From Diphasiastrum complanatum (taxonomy: Eukaryota; Streptophyta; Lycopodiopsida; Lycopodiales; Lycopodiaceae), in contig CM055101.1 in assembly GCA_029204225.1 (NCBI GenBank), positions 59,506,094 to 59,570,093 on the forward strand: a stretch of 64,000 bases of DNA. Direction: 5' to 3'. Below, in pieces: positions 1-10,059 of the stretch. Below the pieces are notes generated by a model. It was not told the origin of the DNA. It did no database searches and was given only the letters and a program-made list of their open reading frames with translations. A program made the translations under genes and the position numbers. Position 1 is the first letter of the stretch. The number at the start of each line of letters is the position of its first letter.

Positions 1-290
1 ATATTTGTGATGCCTCGAACCTTAGGGGTCATAAGGGTCGTTGGTCAGAATTCATTCAGGAGTTCGAATTCGACATTAAGTATCGTCGAGATATGTCGAA
101 TTGTGATGCTTTGAGCCGGATTGGAGAGGTTAATCAATTATGTTTTGTTGGGTTCGAGTTGTATCTTTCTCTACAAGATCTTTGTCAGACCTCGTGAAGA
201 TAAGATACTTGAATGATTATTCCATTCGGAATGGTTTACTTTCTCATAGAGGAAAAGTTTGTGTGCCATTAGAGGAGTTCTAAATCCAAA
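1..290 (+). pseudogene. Ty3/gypsy RNase H C-terminal remnant
   Basis: Translation shows GHKGRWSEFIQEFEFDIKYR and then SNCDALSRI, the usual end of the gypsy RNase H domain (RW-x-F-Q-x-FDF-x-IKYR followed by N-x-ADALSR). In gypsy elements this domain degrades the RNA template during reverse transcription. The fragment is cut by the window edge, lacks its catalytic N-terminal half, and meets stops after about position 195. It probably belongs with the integrase piece starting near 551. Positions 291-550 hold only AT-rich sequence with no recognisable gene. Confidence 0.7.
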
Positions 291-550
291 AAAGACCCTT
301 TGTAAAGATACTTTTTATATTTTTTTCTCAAATTTTGTTTGCACATAGACTAATTAAAACACTCAAATTTGAAATCTACGTAACGTAGCTAATTAGAATT
401 GAAAAAAACGTTTTCTTAATAATGTTATAATTCGACGTCAGAGGCAGCCCGCAAGCATGACATGTTATTCATAGTATAATATGCAATTATCATTGAAAAT
501 AGCATAGCTTTTTAATCGTAGCTCTGATTGAGACAAAAATTATACTCGAG

Positions 551-871
551 GCATATATTCAAAAGTGTGAACAGTGCCAAGTAAATAAAGCAAAAAGACT
601 CAAAGCAACTGGTATGTTACATCCGTTGGAAATTCCTAGCAAGAAGTGAGAAAGTATTTCCATGAATTTTGTGGTCGGACTCCCCAAGTTTGGGAAGGAT
701 CACAATGCCATTTGGGTAGTAGTTGATAGGCTTACCAAAATGGCGCAATTTATTCCAACAAAAATTACTATCAAGGCTTTAGAACTTGCTCAACTCTTCA
801 TTGAAAAGTTGTTTAGGTTGTATGGTTTGCCGAACGATATTGTTAGTGATTGTGATTCTTTCGTCTGTGGA
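551..871 (+). pseudogene. Ty3/gypsy integrase fragment
   Basis: The reading frame gives YIQKCEQCQVNKAKR (the CxxC half of the HHCC zinc finger). After an in-frame stop near 648 comes the integrase core: MNFVVGLPKFGKDHNAIWVV, VDRLTKMAQFIP, and then IVSDCDSF where the family normally has SDRDxxF. Integrase joins the element cDNA to the chromosome. The core stops soon after the second catalytic Asp region and is replaced by unrelated LTR-like sequence at about 872, so the piece is truncated and dead. Order and orientation fit the RNase H piece upstream, making one decayed gypsy element. Confidence 0.8.
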
Positions 872-1255
872 TTACCCAGAAATCGATGGTGTCAACAGTC
901 GATGAAAGATATGTTTCGTGCATATGTTTTCAGGCGACAATCAGATATACAGTATACATGTCCGTCTGTGAGCGAGACAATTTCGTAAGTGGATCAGCAG
1001 ATCCAAGAAGTCCGCTAGTAAGCGAGACACTATTCGTGGGAGAATTGTATTTCTCTCACGCCAATGCACTGTGTGCCATCTGTCACACAATGCTTGAAAT
1101 CAGAAGATCAATAGATAATATTGTAGCTGTTATGCGCATATTATTTTGAATGATTGTATGATCTTGACGTCACATAAAGAATAGCTCATAACTCCATTCT
1201 CTTAGTAATCCAAGGCCCTGGTATAATAATTTCTTTATTTTTCTTCTGATAGAGG
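872..1255 (+). repeat. Truncated copia LTR (same family as 60703-61311, opposite strand)
   Basis: Positions about 940-1115 match, in reverse complement, the sequence around 61000-61150: shared pieces include the stretch around ACATGTCC, TAAGCGAGAC and CTCACGCCAA. This segment ends directly at a TGGTATCAGAGC primer-binding site at 1256, as a 5' LTR should. The left end is truncated against gypsy sequence. No clear TATA box was seen. LTR identity rests on the position next to the PBS and on the second copy. Confidence 0.55.
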
Positions 1256-1267
1256 TGGTATCAGAGC
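1256..1267 (+). other. Copia primer-binding site, with a second copy at 1319-1330
   Basis: TGGTATCAGAGC is complementary to the 3' end of plant initiator-Met tRNA, the standard primer for Ty1/copia minus-strand DNA synthesis. The same 12 bases recur 63 bases later at 1319-1330. Either one would mark the start of the internal region of the copia element whose gag begins at 1389. The doubling could come from template slippage or from two nested LTR ends. Confidence 0.75.
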
Positions 1268-1388
1268 TAATATCTTATTCCGCCCATAGAGTGATATCAG
1301 TGTCTACTCCCACATAAGTGGTATCAGAGCTTAGGATCTTATAGAGCTGTTCTTTCTTTTTGTGTTTCATCTCTGCTACTCGATCGCT

Positions 1389-1698
1389 ATGGAAGGTTCG
1401 ACCTCAGAGATCCTCTTGATCAATAAATTTCCACATGTGGAAGTTTAAGATGAGGATGATCCTGATCGAGAAAGAGCTATGGGGGTACGTAAATCGTTCC
1501 GATAGAACCAGAATTGTTTCCAACATGGAAAACAAAGGATGGCAAAGCACTTGCCATTGTATCCCCGAATCTGAAAGACAGTCAGATTGCTCATGTGTCA
1601 AACAACACCACCTCCAAAGAAGCATGGGATATCCTTACAAGCATCTACGAGACCTCAGATGTGTCCACTAGCCTCTATTTTATGTACCCAAATTAACA
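1389..1698 (+). pseudogene. Ty1/copia gag N-terminal fragment
   Basis: ATG at 1389 lies shortly after the PBS. The frames give NFHMWKFKMRMILIEKELWG-like sequence and then ALAIVSPNLKDSQIAHVSNN and SKEAWDILTSIYE, the typical opening of plant copia Gag (UBN2-type), which packages the RNA. At least two frameshifts (near 1430 and 1515) break it. After about 1696 the Gag match ends and a non-coding stretch of about 90 bases leads into the pre-integrase piece, so the zinc knuckle and protease are missing. Confidence 0.75.
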
Positions 1699-1788
1699 AA
1701 GAACTTATTGTCTATAAGCAAGACCACTAATCAAGATTATAGAGCTTTGTTTATTGCTAGGTGATGTACTATTTTAGATGAGAATTCA

Positions 1789-2403
1789 AAGAAAATCCTC
1801 TCTGCTTACAGAGAAGGAAACTTGTACATACTGAGTCACGATGTTGCACTTTCTGTGAGTTTTTCAGATGCTAATTTATGGCATCAGAGATTAGGACATC
1901 TAAACATGTCTTCAATCTTGTATACGCATCATAACAAAATGGTCAAGGACATGTAAATGCTGTTACTACAACTAATCAATCTATTTGTGAAAGTTGCTTA
2001 CTAGGCACAAAACCTAGAACCAGATCTCCAAGAGGACATGCCAGCCATTTTGTCACTGATACACAATGACTTATGTGGTCCTATGAGCGTACCTTCTTTG
2101 GGCAAGGCTCATATTTTATTTTATTCATTGATGACTACGCTCGTTTTATCAGAGTAATGTTCATTACTAACAAGTCCGAAACATTCAATTGCTTCAAGGA
2201 ATTCAAGCAATATGCTGAGAATAAGACTGGTCAGAGAATCAAGGCCCTATGGTCTGACTCAGGGGGAGAGTATTTATCAAATGAGATGAAGGGCTATCTG
2301 TCTTCATATGGCGTGCACCATCAGTTCATTACAAGTTACACTCCTCAACAGAATGGAGTAGCAGAGTAGAAGAACCGCACACTGTTGGAAGCTGCATGAT
2401 CTA
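1789..2403 (+). pseudogene. Ty1/copia GAG-pre-integrase and integrase fragment
   Basis: EGNLYILSHDV and LWHQRLGHLNMSS give the GAG-pre-integrase zinc region. After a frameshift, LIHNDLCGPMSVPSLGKA, FIDDYARFIRVMF, LWSDSGGEYLSNEM and TSYTPQQNGVAE follow: the integrase core with its catalytic D, D and following E region. An in-frame stop replaces the residue after NGVAE. The end of integrase is deleted, and the sequence jumps to reverse transcriptase near 2449. Same element as the gag piece at 1389. Confidence 0.8.
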
Positions 2404-2448
2404 TGATAGCCAATGCCCAGTTACCTCAAACATTAAGAAGATATATTC

Positions 2449-2667
2449 ATCTATCAACCAGAAGGTTACATCCTTCAAGGAAAGGAGCATCTGGTATGTA
2501 AATTGCATAAGGCTTTATATGGTCCTAAGCAAGCTCCCATGGCCTGGTATGACATAATTAATCACTTCTTGTTGCAGCACAATTTTACTTCTTGCTCCGC
2601 AGACTGCAATGTATATCTCAAGCATAAAGGGTCAAGCTATGTCATAATAGCATTATACATACATTGT
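2449..2667 (+). pseudogene. Ty1/copia reverse transcriptase fragment
   Basis: The frame reads IYQPEGYILQGKEHLVCKLH, then KALYGPKQAPMAWYD and YVIIALYI. KALYGLKQAPRAWY is the hallmark of copia RT; the fragment stops just at the strand that would lead into the YVDD catalytic box. It is joined directly to integrase upstream and to the LTR-like repeat at 2669 downstream, so most of RT and all of RNase H are missing. Confidence 0.8.
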
Positions 2668-2668
2668 T

Positions 2669-3220
2669 TGAGCATCCCAGTTACGCCGTCATTTTTGGTT
2701 GTAATTGCTATTCTGTATTGTGCTTCAGTGTAATATAGCAACAACTTGTTTTTTTTTTTTTTTTCTGTGTACAACGTATGTGAATGCTTGTTGTGATTGA
2801 ATGCACTTTCATTGCTATTTGATCGTGCTTGTTTACTCACTTTGATCAGAACATAGACATCTACAACTCCTCAGTTTCTGATCAGACAATGGCCGTCTTT
2901 AATGCCTGAGGAACACTCGTTATCATACAACTCTTCCATTTACTTGAGAACTATACTTCATGATAAATTTGATTTCAGTAGTACCACACATACAAACCAT
3001 CTCTAATCTCTTCGGTGGACTGTACTCTAGTTTCAGAGTATGAATTAATTTTTAAGACCCTGTTGGGAAATTAGTTACTTCTTAAGGCTGTGATTACTCT
3101 TAGCATAAGTTGTCTTTTAGACTGTTTTTGCATTTAGCAGCTGGTTAGAATTAGAGAGCTATTCCGCAATATTCCTATACTCTTCTCCGTTCACGTTCTT
3201 CTCTCTCCCTTGCCCCATCA
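2669..3220. repeat. LTR-like direct repeat, copy A
   Basis: 552 bases that recur at 6342-6876 in the same orientation. Both copies begin TGA-C/T-CC-like and end CCCCATCA, giving TG...CA ends as in LTRs, and both share an internal block around CCCAGTTACGCCGTCA and GGTGGACTGTACTC. Copy A has a long T-run near 2751. No PBS follows it: the copia gag frame starts within a few bases of the right end. No matching 5-bp target duplication was found. It is either an LTR shared by neighbouring broken copia elements or an independent repeat with TG...CA ends. Confidence 0.6.
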
Positions 3221-3225
3221 GCTAG

Positions 3226-3880
3226 AACCATTGACAAGTTCAATGGATCTAGCTTCTACATCTGTAAGTTAAAACTTCAAATGATGTTGATAAATAGAGA
3301 TCTTGGGGATGTAGTAGAAGGTGTTGACCTGAAACCAGAAGATGGTGATCAAGCAAAGGCATGGAATATCAAAGATCAGAAGGCCTTAGCATGTATCACA
3401 CTCAATCTGGCCGACTCCCAAATATCCCACGTTATTATTGGATCAGTTATCAGTTGTAGGATGTTCATTCAAGATGATGATGCCGTTATGACCTTGCTTT
3501 CTTCACTTCCAAAGTCGTATGAGCACTTTGTGGTGATGATCTCCACACAACCTGACCTCACTCTTCAAAAGGTGATTGGTCATCTTCTTCAAGAATAAAT
3601 GTTGAGAAAGACTAGCAGCCTGTCCATCAAAGACAAATCCATGGCGCTATACACCAGGAAGAAAAACTACTCCAAGGGCATGAATCAAGTGCAACAACAA
3701 TAGCAAAAGACTCACACTCAAACTGAGCATGGTGGATCACACAAGAAGCTTTTTTGTAGATATTGCAAGAGAGCCAATCATGACATCAAGGAGTGTTGTA
3801 TCCGGATCTACAACGAGGCAAAGAAGCAACAACAGCAGCAGCAGTCGGACTCCTCCAACGTGACAAAATTGAAGAAAAAA
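3226..3880 (+). pseudogene. Ty1/copia gag with zinc knuckle, broken
   Basis: Reads TIDKFNGSSFYICKLKLQMM and KALACITLNLADSQISHV (Gag N-terminus), then after an internal deletion SLPKSYEHFVVMISTQPDLT. A stop at 3596 is followed in the same sense by CRYCKRANHDIKECC, a CX2CX4HX4C zinc knuckle that binds element RNA, then a Gln-rich stretch. Stops and a deletion make it non-functional. It begins only 6 bases after the LTR-like repeat, with no leader or PBS, which is odd for a copia element. Confidence 0.8.
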
Positions 3881-4342
3881 GGTACACACTTGTTAATGGC
3901 TTACAACAGCAGCAACGAAGACTGTGATAGCTGGTACCTGGACAGTGGCGCTACCCAACACATGACCTCTCGCAAGGAATGGTCTACCGAGTATGCAGCT
4001 TACAGCAGAGATCAATTCATCTACCTCGGAGATTCTAGCACCATACGCGTGGAAGGCAAAGGAGCAGTGAAGATCAACTTCAACAACGATCTGTCCATTT
4101 GTGTTCCCAACATCCTTCACGTTTCTCAGTTATCAAAGAATCTGTTATCAGTCTCTAAGATCACTGATGAGGGCTACACTGTTACTTTCTCATGTGAGCA
4201 ATGTACAATACTCGAGGAAGATACTACTGTGACTCCATGTAGTAGAGTTGGAAATCTTTACGTACTCTCTAATTCAGTTGCATTACCTAGTATCTCCAAT
4301 AAAAAAGTAAACGACAGTGACATAGTCGATTTGGACATGTGA
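3881..4342 (+). pseudogene. Ty1/copia protease region
   Basis: The 160-residue open frame beginning at 3860 holds WYLDSGATQHMTS, the retroviral-type aspartic protease active site (DSGA), and later ILHVSQLSKNLLSVSKITDE, the conserved segment between protease and pre-integrase. The protease would cut the Gag-Pol polyprotein. The frame ends at 4342, where a frameshift overlaps the next frame. Continuous with gag upstream and integrase downstream. Confidence 0.8.
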
Positions 4343-4990
4343 ATACAAGCTCACTTTCTTATATGCATTGTATTAATTTAGTTGATGGACTGAATTTCTC
4401 TTCTTCATTAGATAGGAAATCTTTCTTTTGTGAATCATGCATATATGGGAAGCACTCTAGAAACAAGTTTTTAAAATTACATTCCATCAAAACAAGGTAT
4501 GTATTGGATCTTGTACATAGCGACCTTTGTGGTCCAATTCCAACTCCGTCCTTAGGAGATGCAATCTATTTTCTCACTTTCATAGATGATTATTCTAGAT
4601 GGTCTACAGTCATGTTCATTAAGCACAAATCTGAAGCCTTTGAATGTTTCAAGAGATTCAAGGCCATGGATGAGACACAAACGTCTACAAAAGTGAAGGC
4701 ACTCCGAACTGATGATGCCAAAAAATACATCTCTAACGAGATGTCTGACTACATGGCTGAACATGGTATTAGAACACAGTTCACCACTTCCTATTCACCT
4801 CAACAGAACGAGACTGTAGAAAGGAAGAATCGAACTCTTCTCAACTCAGCCAGATCCATGCTACATTAAGCACACCTATATGCGAAGTTCTGGATAGAAG
4901 CTACTGCCATAGCCTATTACATGCAGAACAGATCTAACACCAAATTTGAGGCTTCAGAAGAAGATCTATCTTAGCCAGCAGACATATCTA
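4339..4990 (+). pseudogene. Ty1/copia pre-integrase and integrase core
   Basis: Reads NTSSLSYMHCINLVDGLNF, CESCIYGKHSRNKF, LVHSDLCGPIPTPSLGDA, FIDDYSRWSTVMFIKHKSEA and TSYSPQQNETVERKNRTLL. The first catalytic D (HSDLCGP) is present; the second catalytic position reads RTDDAKKYIS instead of R-x-D-x-GGEY, and NGVAER has become NETVER. A stop at 4867 and further stops near 4970 end it. The remainder of integrase and all of RT are deleted before the RNase H piece. Confidence 0.8.
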
Positions 4991-5059
4991 GAAGGCATTT
5001 TAGAAAAAATTCATATGTCTGATTGCAAATCCATCGATTTCGTGGAACTCAAGGAAGCA

Positions 5060-5429
5060 TAAATTAGTTGCACTTTTTTCAATAGAGATAGAATACATCG
5101 CAGCATGCCAAGCTTCAAAAGAAGTTGTACAGATCAGGTTATTACTTCATGACTTACATCACACTAAGTTCAATGCTACCACCATTCTGTGTGACAACTT
5201 GAGCTGTAGTTCACTGTCACTGACTTCCAGATTTCATGGCAAATCCAAGCACATAGAAATCCAATATCATTTCATTCGGGAGAAAGTTTTCTCAGGGCAA
5301 GTGATCCTTCAATACTACTCCACAACAGAAATGGTCGCAGATATCTTCACCAAAGCGCTTCCCAAGATCAAGCACCAGAAGTTCTTCAACATACCGAATC
5401 TGACAAAGATACCAAGGCACCAACCGTGA
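5060..5429 (+). pseudogene. Ty1/copia RNase H C-terminal fragment
   Basis: The frames give IEIEYIAACQASKEVVQIR, ILCDNLSC, FHGKSKHIEIQYHFIREK and EMVADIFTKALPKIKHQKF. These are the conserved end of copia RNase H (EAEY, CDN, HxRxKHI-x-xxYHxIR, ADxxTKxL). One frameshift lies near 5198. RT is missing between this and the integrase fragment, so the element at 3226-5429 carries a large internal deletion. Confidence 0.8.
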
Positions 5430-6341
5430 TCTTAAGTGGGACTTTTGAAAATTAAGCCCACAGATGTCTCCCTGGAATCATAACTTAGACATCCAATTCA
5501 TTTGAAGGACGTCTACAACGAACTTTCGGCTGATCTCCAGCAAAGGGTAACCAATCCCATCATAATTTCAAGTTTAGATGTTAAGTTTAATAACTTGAAG
5601 TCATTGAAGACTTGGCCATCTTCAAGGACTTTCACAAAACTTGCATTTAGAACAAGTCTGCAGATTTACATTACTTTTTCAACAGTCTACAGAAATACAC
5701 TAAGTGTCCCACAGTTCGCATTTTTTGCACTTTTTCAAAAACTGCGACACTTGCCTTCGACTTCTTTTGTTCAATTATTTTGAAGAAGTCAACTTGATCA
5801 CAATTCAACTGTTAACTATTTTCAACACCTTCAGCTTTTTTGCATATTCCCAAAAAATGCGAAGAGAGAGAGAATTCCAGAAGGTCCTCTATCTTTAAGG
5901 GTTAAAATGTTAAAGACACCTTTGCCAACTTTCTAAGGGCACCTTCGGCCTTTCGCATTTTTCCCAAAAAGTGCGAGAGAGTCAAACTGTTAAAGACATC
6001 TTTGCTTTTTGAGGGGCACCTTCAACTTTCTAAGGCCACCTTCGACTTTTTCGCAAAATCCTGAAGAGAGAGAAAATGCCGAAGGTCGTCTATTTTGAAC
6101 GAGGAACGTTCCCAGCCACTTCCTGAAATTTGCAAAGTGAGAGAATTTGCGACATCCTCGTCCGCGTCAACAATCATGATTTGTTGACCTATATACTATG
6201 TATAGTTGTCACAAAAGCCATATACTTCCAAGTACAATGGCTTTCCTAATTAGGTGACAAATAGTTAATACACGAATGAAATCTATAAATTGATCATCCA
6301 AGCACAAATTATTGGTTGCTCCGTCCATGAGACGTATTATT
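5430..6341. other. Non-coding stretch with degenerate GCGAGAGAG-type repeats
   Basis: No gene is recognisable here. Between about 5700 and 6150 the motif set CACCTTCGRCTTT...CGCATTTTTCCCAAAAA-GTGCGAGAGAG recurs several times in degenerate form, suggesting an old tandem array. 6170-6341 is AT-rich with no signal. The segment probably represents the 3' untranslated part of the copia element and unrelated flank. Confidence 0.4.
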
Positions 6342-6876
6342 TGATCCTCCCAGTTACGCCGTCAATTTTGGTTGTAATTGCTATTTGTATTATGCTTCAG
6401 TGTAATATAGCAACAACAGCCTTTCTATTTGTGTATAACGTAGATGAATGCTTGTTGTGATTGAATGCACTTCATTGTTGTTTGATCGCGCTTGTTTACT
6501 CACTCTAATAAGAACACGGACGTCTACGACTCCTCAGTTCCTGAACAGACGATGGCTATCTTTGACACATGAGGAACTCGCAATATCATACTGCTCTTTC
6601 AGAACCAAACTTCACACTGAATTTGATTTTCGGTAATAGCACACATAAACCATTTCTAATCTCTTTGGTGGACTGTACTCTTGTTTTTGAGAGTATGAAT
6701 TAATTTTTAAGATCCTCCTGTTGGGCAATTAGAACACTTAAAGCTGTGATTACATTTAGCATAAGCTTTCTATTAGACTATTTTTGCATCTAGCAGCTGA
6801 TTGTAATGGGGGAGCTGTTCCGCAATATTCCTGCTCTCTTCTCCGTTCGCATTCTTCTATCTCCCTTGCCCCATCA
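6342..6876. repeat. LTR-like direct repeat, copy B
   Basis: 535 bases homologous to 2669-3220 in direct orientation, starting TGATCCTCCC and ending CCCCATCA. The copies differ by scattered substitutions and small gaps, including loss of the long T-run. Immediately to the right comes a gypsy pol frame rather than copia gag, so the same repeat abuts two unrelated coding sequences at exactly its CATCA end. No PBS or PPT is visible next to it. Confidence 0.6.
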
Positions 6877-7900
6877 CGTACCATAGTCGACGGACATCCC
6901 GAGGTGCCTCAGTCAGAAAGAGCGCCCATACCTTTGTCCGAGTGGGAGGAGGTCATGAGTAGTGAGGACGATGATGAGTCCACTACGAATGAAGATGAAC
7001 CAAACCTGAGATCAGTACTAGATATAGAGTGGAACACTCCAGAAGAGCGGCCTCCCAAAGTTCGGGACGCCGATATTTGCATGATAGACCTAGAAACCCT
7101 AGAAGAGCCCAAGAATATCAAAATAGGTGCTTCCCTAGGAATTGGAGAAAAAGAAGAATACGAACGATTGTGTAGAAAGTACCAGCATATTTTTGCATGG
7201 GACTACTCAGATCTCAAGGGGATTTCACCTGACCTAGTGACACACACAATATCACTAAAGGAGAGAGCCAAACCTGTACAACAAAAACAACGCTGGCTAC
7301 CCTACCACCTGAGGGAAGGAGTGTACACGGAACTCAAGAGACTTCAAAATGCTGGACTGATATTTCCAGTAGAGAACACCAAGTGGTGTTTCCCAATAGT
7401 ACCTCACACCAAGAAGAACTCCAAACGTATTTGCGTGTGTGTGGACTATAAGAGGTTGAACAAACATACTAAGAAGGACTACTACCCATTGCCGTTCATA
7501 GACCAAGTCCTAGAAGAAATGGCAGAAAGAGACCAGTAATCTTTCATGGACTATTTTGTAGGCTATAATCAGATAGCCATAGTAGAAGAGGATAAATTGA
7601 AGACCACCTTCACAACCACTTTTTGGGGTTTTTGCTTACCACGTCATGGCCTTCGGGTTGACTAACCCCCCTGGAATCTATCAGAGGTTTATGAACAAAC
7701 ACTTTGAGGATATCTTAGACAAAAACCTCAAAATTTTTATAGATGACCTCTGTGGGGCAACCACCATCACAAAACATCTCACCATGCTAGAGAAGTATTT
7801 TCAGAAGTGCGCAGTAACCTGTATAGCCTTGAATGCTAACAAGTGCCTATTCGGAGTTCCTTATGGGTAGGAGATGTAATTAGTAAGTACGACATGACAA
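6877..7900 (+). pseudogene. Ty3/gypsy reverse transcriptase (Tat-like), broken
   Basis: An acidic linker is followed by YQHIFAWDYSDLKGISPDL, then KPVQQKQRWLPYHLREGVY, WCFPIVPHTKKNSKRICVCV and DYKRLNKHTKKDYYPLPFID, the fingers of gypsy RT. After a stop at 7537 the frame resumes with MDYFVGYNQIAIVEEDKLKT and then KIFIDDLCGAT, where FIDD stands at the catalytic YxDD position. The QKQRR-type motif and the FAWxYxDLKGI lead-in resemble the Tat/Athila branch. Several frameshifts and stops inactivate it. The initiating Gag region is absent: the frame starts immediately after the LTR-like repeat. Confidence 0.8.
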
Positions 7901-8480
7901 TTGACCCAAAAAAAATAACTATGCTCCTAGCCATGATGACACCTACTACGATGTCCCAACTTCAGACCTTCTTAGGCTGAAGCGGTTATTACAAAAGATA
8001 CGTCATGACCTATGCCACGCGTACTTACCAAATGACTGGCTTATTGAAAACCAATGTGGAGTGGACTTGGGACGATACATGTGAGAAGACCTTTCAAGAA
8101 TTGAAAGTAGCTTTGGCTAATGCTCCAATATTGAAACCACCTATGTACGATAGAGAGTTTTTCGTTTTTACTAGCACCAGGGACACGTGCATAAACTGTT
8201 GTCTGGCCCAGATTTGGGACAAAAAATATCACCCTATTATATTTTGGGAGAAAACTAAACAAAACCGAACTTAATTATAGTAAGGCTGAGAAAATTTGTT
8301 TGGGGATAGCTTATGCTGCCGCCAAACTAAGGCATTACCTATTGCATCGGAAAGTGCTTTCTTTATCAAGAGTACTGCGGTCACCTTGATGATGAATAAA
8401 CTAGAACCTCTTATGCACTTAATGAAGTGGATAATCTTGACTACACCCTCCAAATCAAGCCGCCTAAACTGCAAGGGTTA
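7901..8480 (+). pseudogene. Ty3/gypsy RNase H domain, broken
   Basis: Reads GLLKTNVEWTWDDTCEKTFQ, ELKVALANAPILKPPMYDRE, FFVFTSTRDTCINCCLAQ, and after a frameshift NYSKAEKICLGIAYAAAKLR and HYLLHRKV. This is the RT-connection plus gypsy-type RNase H. The position that normally reads VxxDASxxAIGAVLxQ is changed to TSTRDTCINCCLAQ, so the first catalytic Asp is lost or shifted. Continuous with the RT piece upstream and integrase downstream. Confidence 0.75.
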
Positions 8481-8499
8481 AACGATTGTACTTGCGAGT

Positions 8500-9840
8500 T
8501 GTGAGGGGTTACTGAAACATACAATGAGTGAGAGACTGACCACCTAAGAGAACTTTTGAGGGTAGACATTGACACAATTCCTGAGTGGTATACGACTTTA
8601 GCAACCTACCTATCCACGCTAGAGACACCCAGCATAATGACAGCTCCAGAAAAATGAAAACTACATCTACAAGCCCTAAAGTTCACTTTAATAGGGAGCA
8701 CACTCTATAGATGAGGGGTGGAAGGGTTGTATCGAAGATGCGTCACTCTTGAAGAAACCAAATTTATACTAGAGGAGTGTCATGATTCTGCCTGTGGGGG
8801 CCACTTTGCTGGCCAGCTCACAGGTCAAAAGATTCTAAGGGCGGGATATTGGTGGCCGACATTATTCCAAGATGCCCACATACACACCAGAAACTATGAC
8901 ACCTGTCAACGAGTTGACAAGACGGATAACATGGTGTAATTGTTAGTTTCAATACAGGCCTGTCTCCTCTTTGAAAAATGGGGCATTGACTTCATTGGAC
9001 CAATACACCCAGCTTCATCTAGCAGAAAATATTATATCATTGTGGCCACTGACTATTTCATAAAGTGGGCTGAAGCACGGGCTGTGGCCAAGGACAATGC
9101 AAAGGGAACCGCCTAGTTCTTGCTAGAACAGGTGATAGGCCGGTTCGATACACTTAGAGAACTCATCTCTGACAGGGGTACCCATTTTCTAAACAAAACT
9201 ATCAAAGCCTTGACCGATCAGCTGACGATCAGGCACCGGAAAAGCACACCCTACCACCCGCAAGCCAACGGTCAAGGCTGAAAGCACGAACAAACAACTG
9301 GTAGGTATTCTAAGGAAAACCGTATCAGACCGACAGAGGGATTGGGACAAAAAATTGTACTCGGCAGTGTGGGCATATAATGCCACCTATAAGACCAGTA
9401 CCAATCACACGTCCTTTTTTCTAGTGTATGGCCAAGAATTTGTACTACCAGTAGAAATAGACTCCCATCCTTGCATTTTGCCATGAAGCATGACCTAGAC
9501 GAGAAAGAATCAATACAACACCGACTGGACACTTTACAAGACCTAAACGAGCACTGACTACCTGCCATGAATCACTAAGAAACCCACAAGAGGCACATGA
9601 AAGAAATACATGACAAAAATGTGCACGAATCTCAATTCATGCAGGGGCAGTTAGTATTATTCTACGACCCTAGACATGAGCTGATGCCTCAAAAGTTGGG
9701 GCCACACTGGAACGGTCCGTATGTAATTGTGAAGCTGCATGAAAATAACATATTAAGTTGGCAGAACTGAACGATGAAAGTTTTAAGCACCGGACCAACA
9801 TAAATAAGATAAAAGCTTACTGTAGTTAAAGAGGAGCCGA
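8500..9840 (+). pseudogene. Ty3/gypsy integrase, broken
   Basis: The zinc-finger part reads LYRRCVTLEETKFILEECHD, then CGGHFAGQLTG and NYDTCQRVDK, with one of the two zinc Cys replaced by Tyr. The core follows in other frames: FEKWGIDFIGPIHPASSSRK, IVATDYFIKWAEARAV, ELISDRGTHFLNKTIK and HRKSTPYHPQANGQG. These hold the first and second catalytic Asp and the start of the Glu motif. The C-terminal part shows NATYKTSTNHT, VYGQEFVLPVEID and LGPHWNGPYVIVKL. Frameshifts and stops are spread throughout. No chromodomain is apparent, which fits the Tat/Athila branch rather than chromoviruses. Confidence 0.8.
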
Positions 9841-10059
9841 AGTCACCTGTACAATATGTAACACCTTTTCTTGTTCACCTTTTCAGGTATCGGAGTGAAC
9901 GACCTAGAGGCATCATGGAGACTGAGAATACTCAAAGAATCAGAAGTAGCCCTAGTGACCCTGTACATATACGTTGAAAGGAAGGGTGTGAGAAAACCCA
10001 AACAAAAATTCAAAAAATCATAAAAAATGCAAAAAGGTTATTGTTGTGATATGGAGCTC

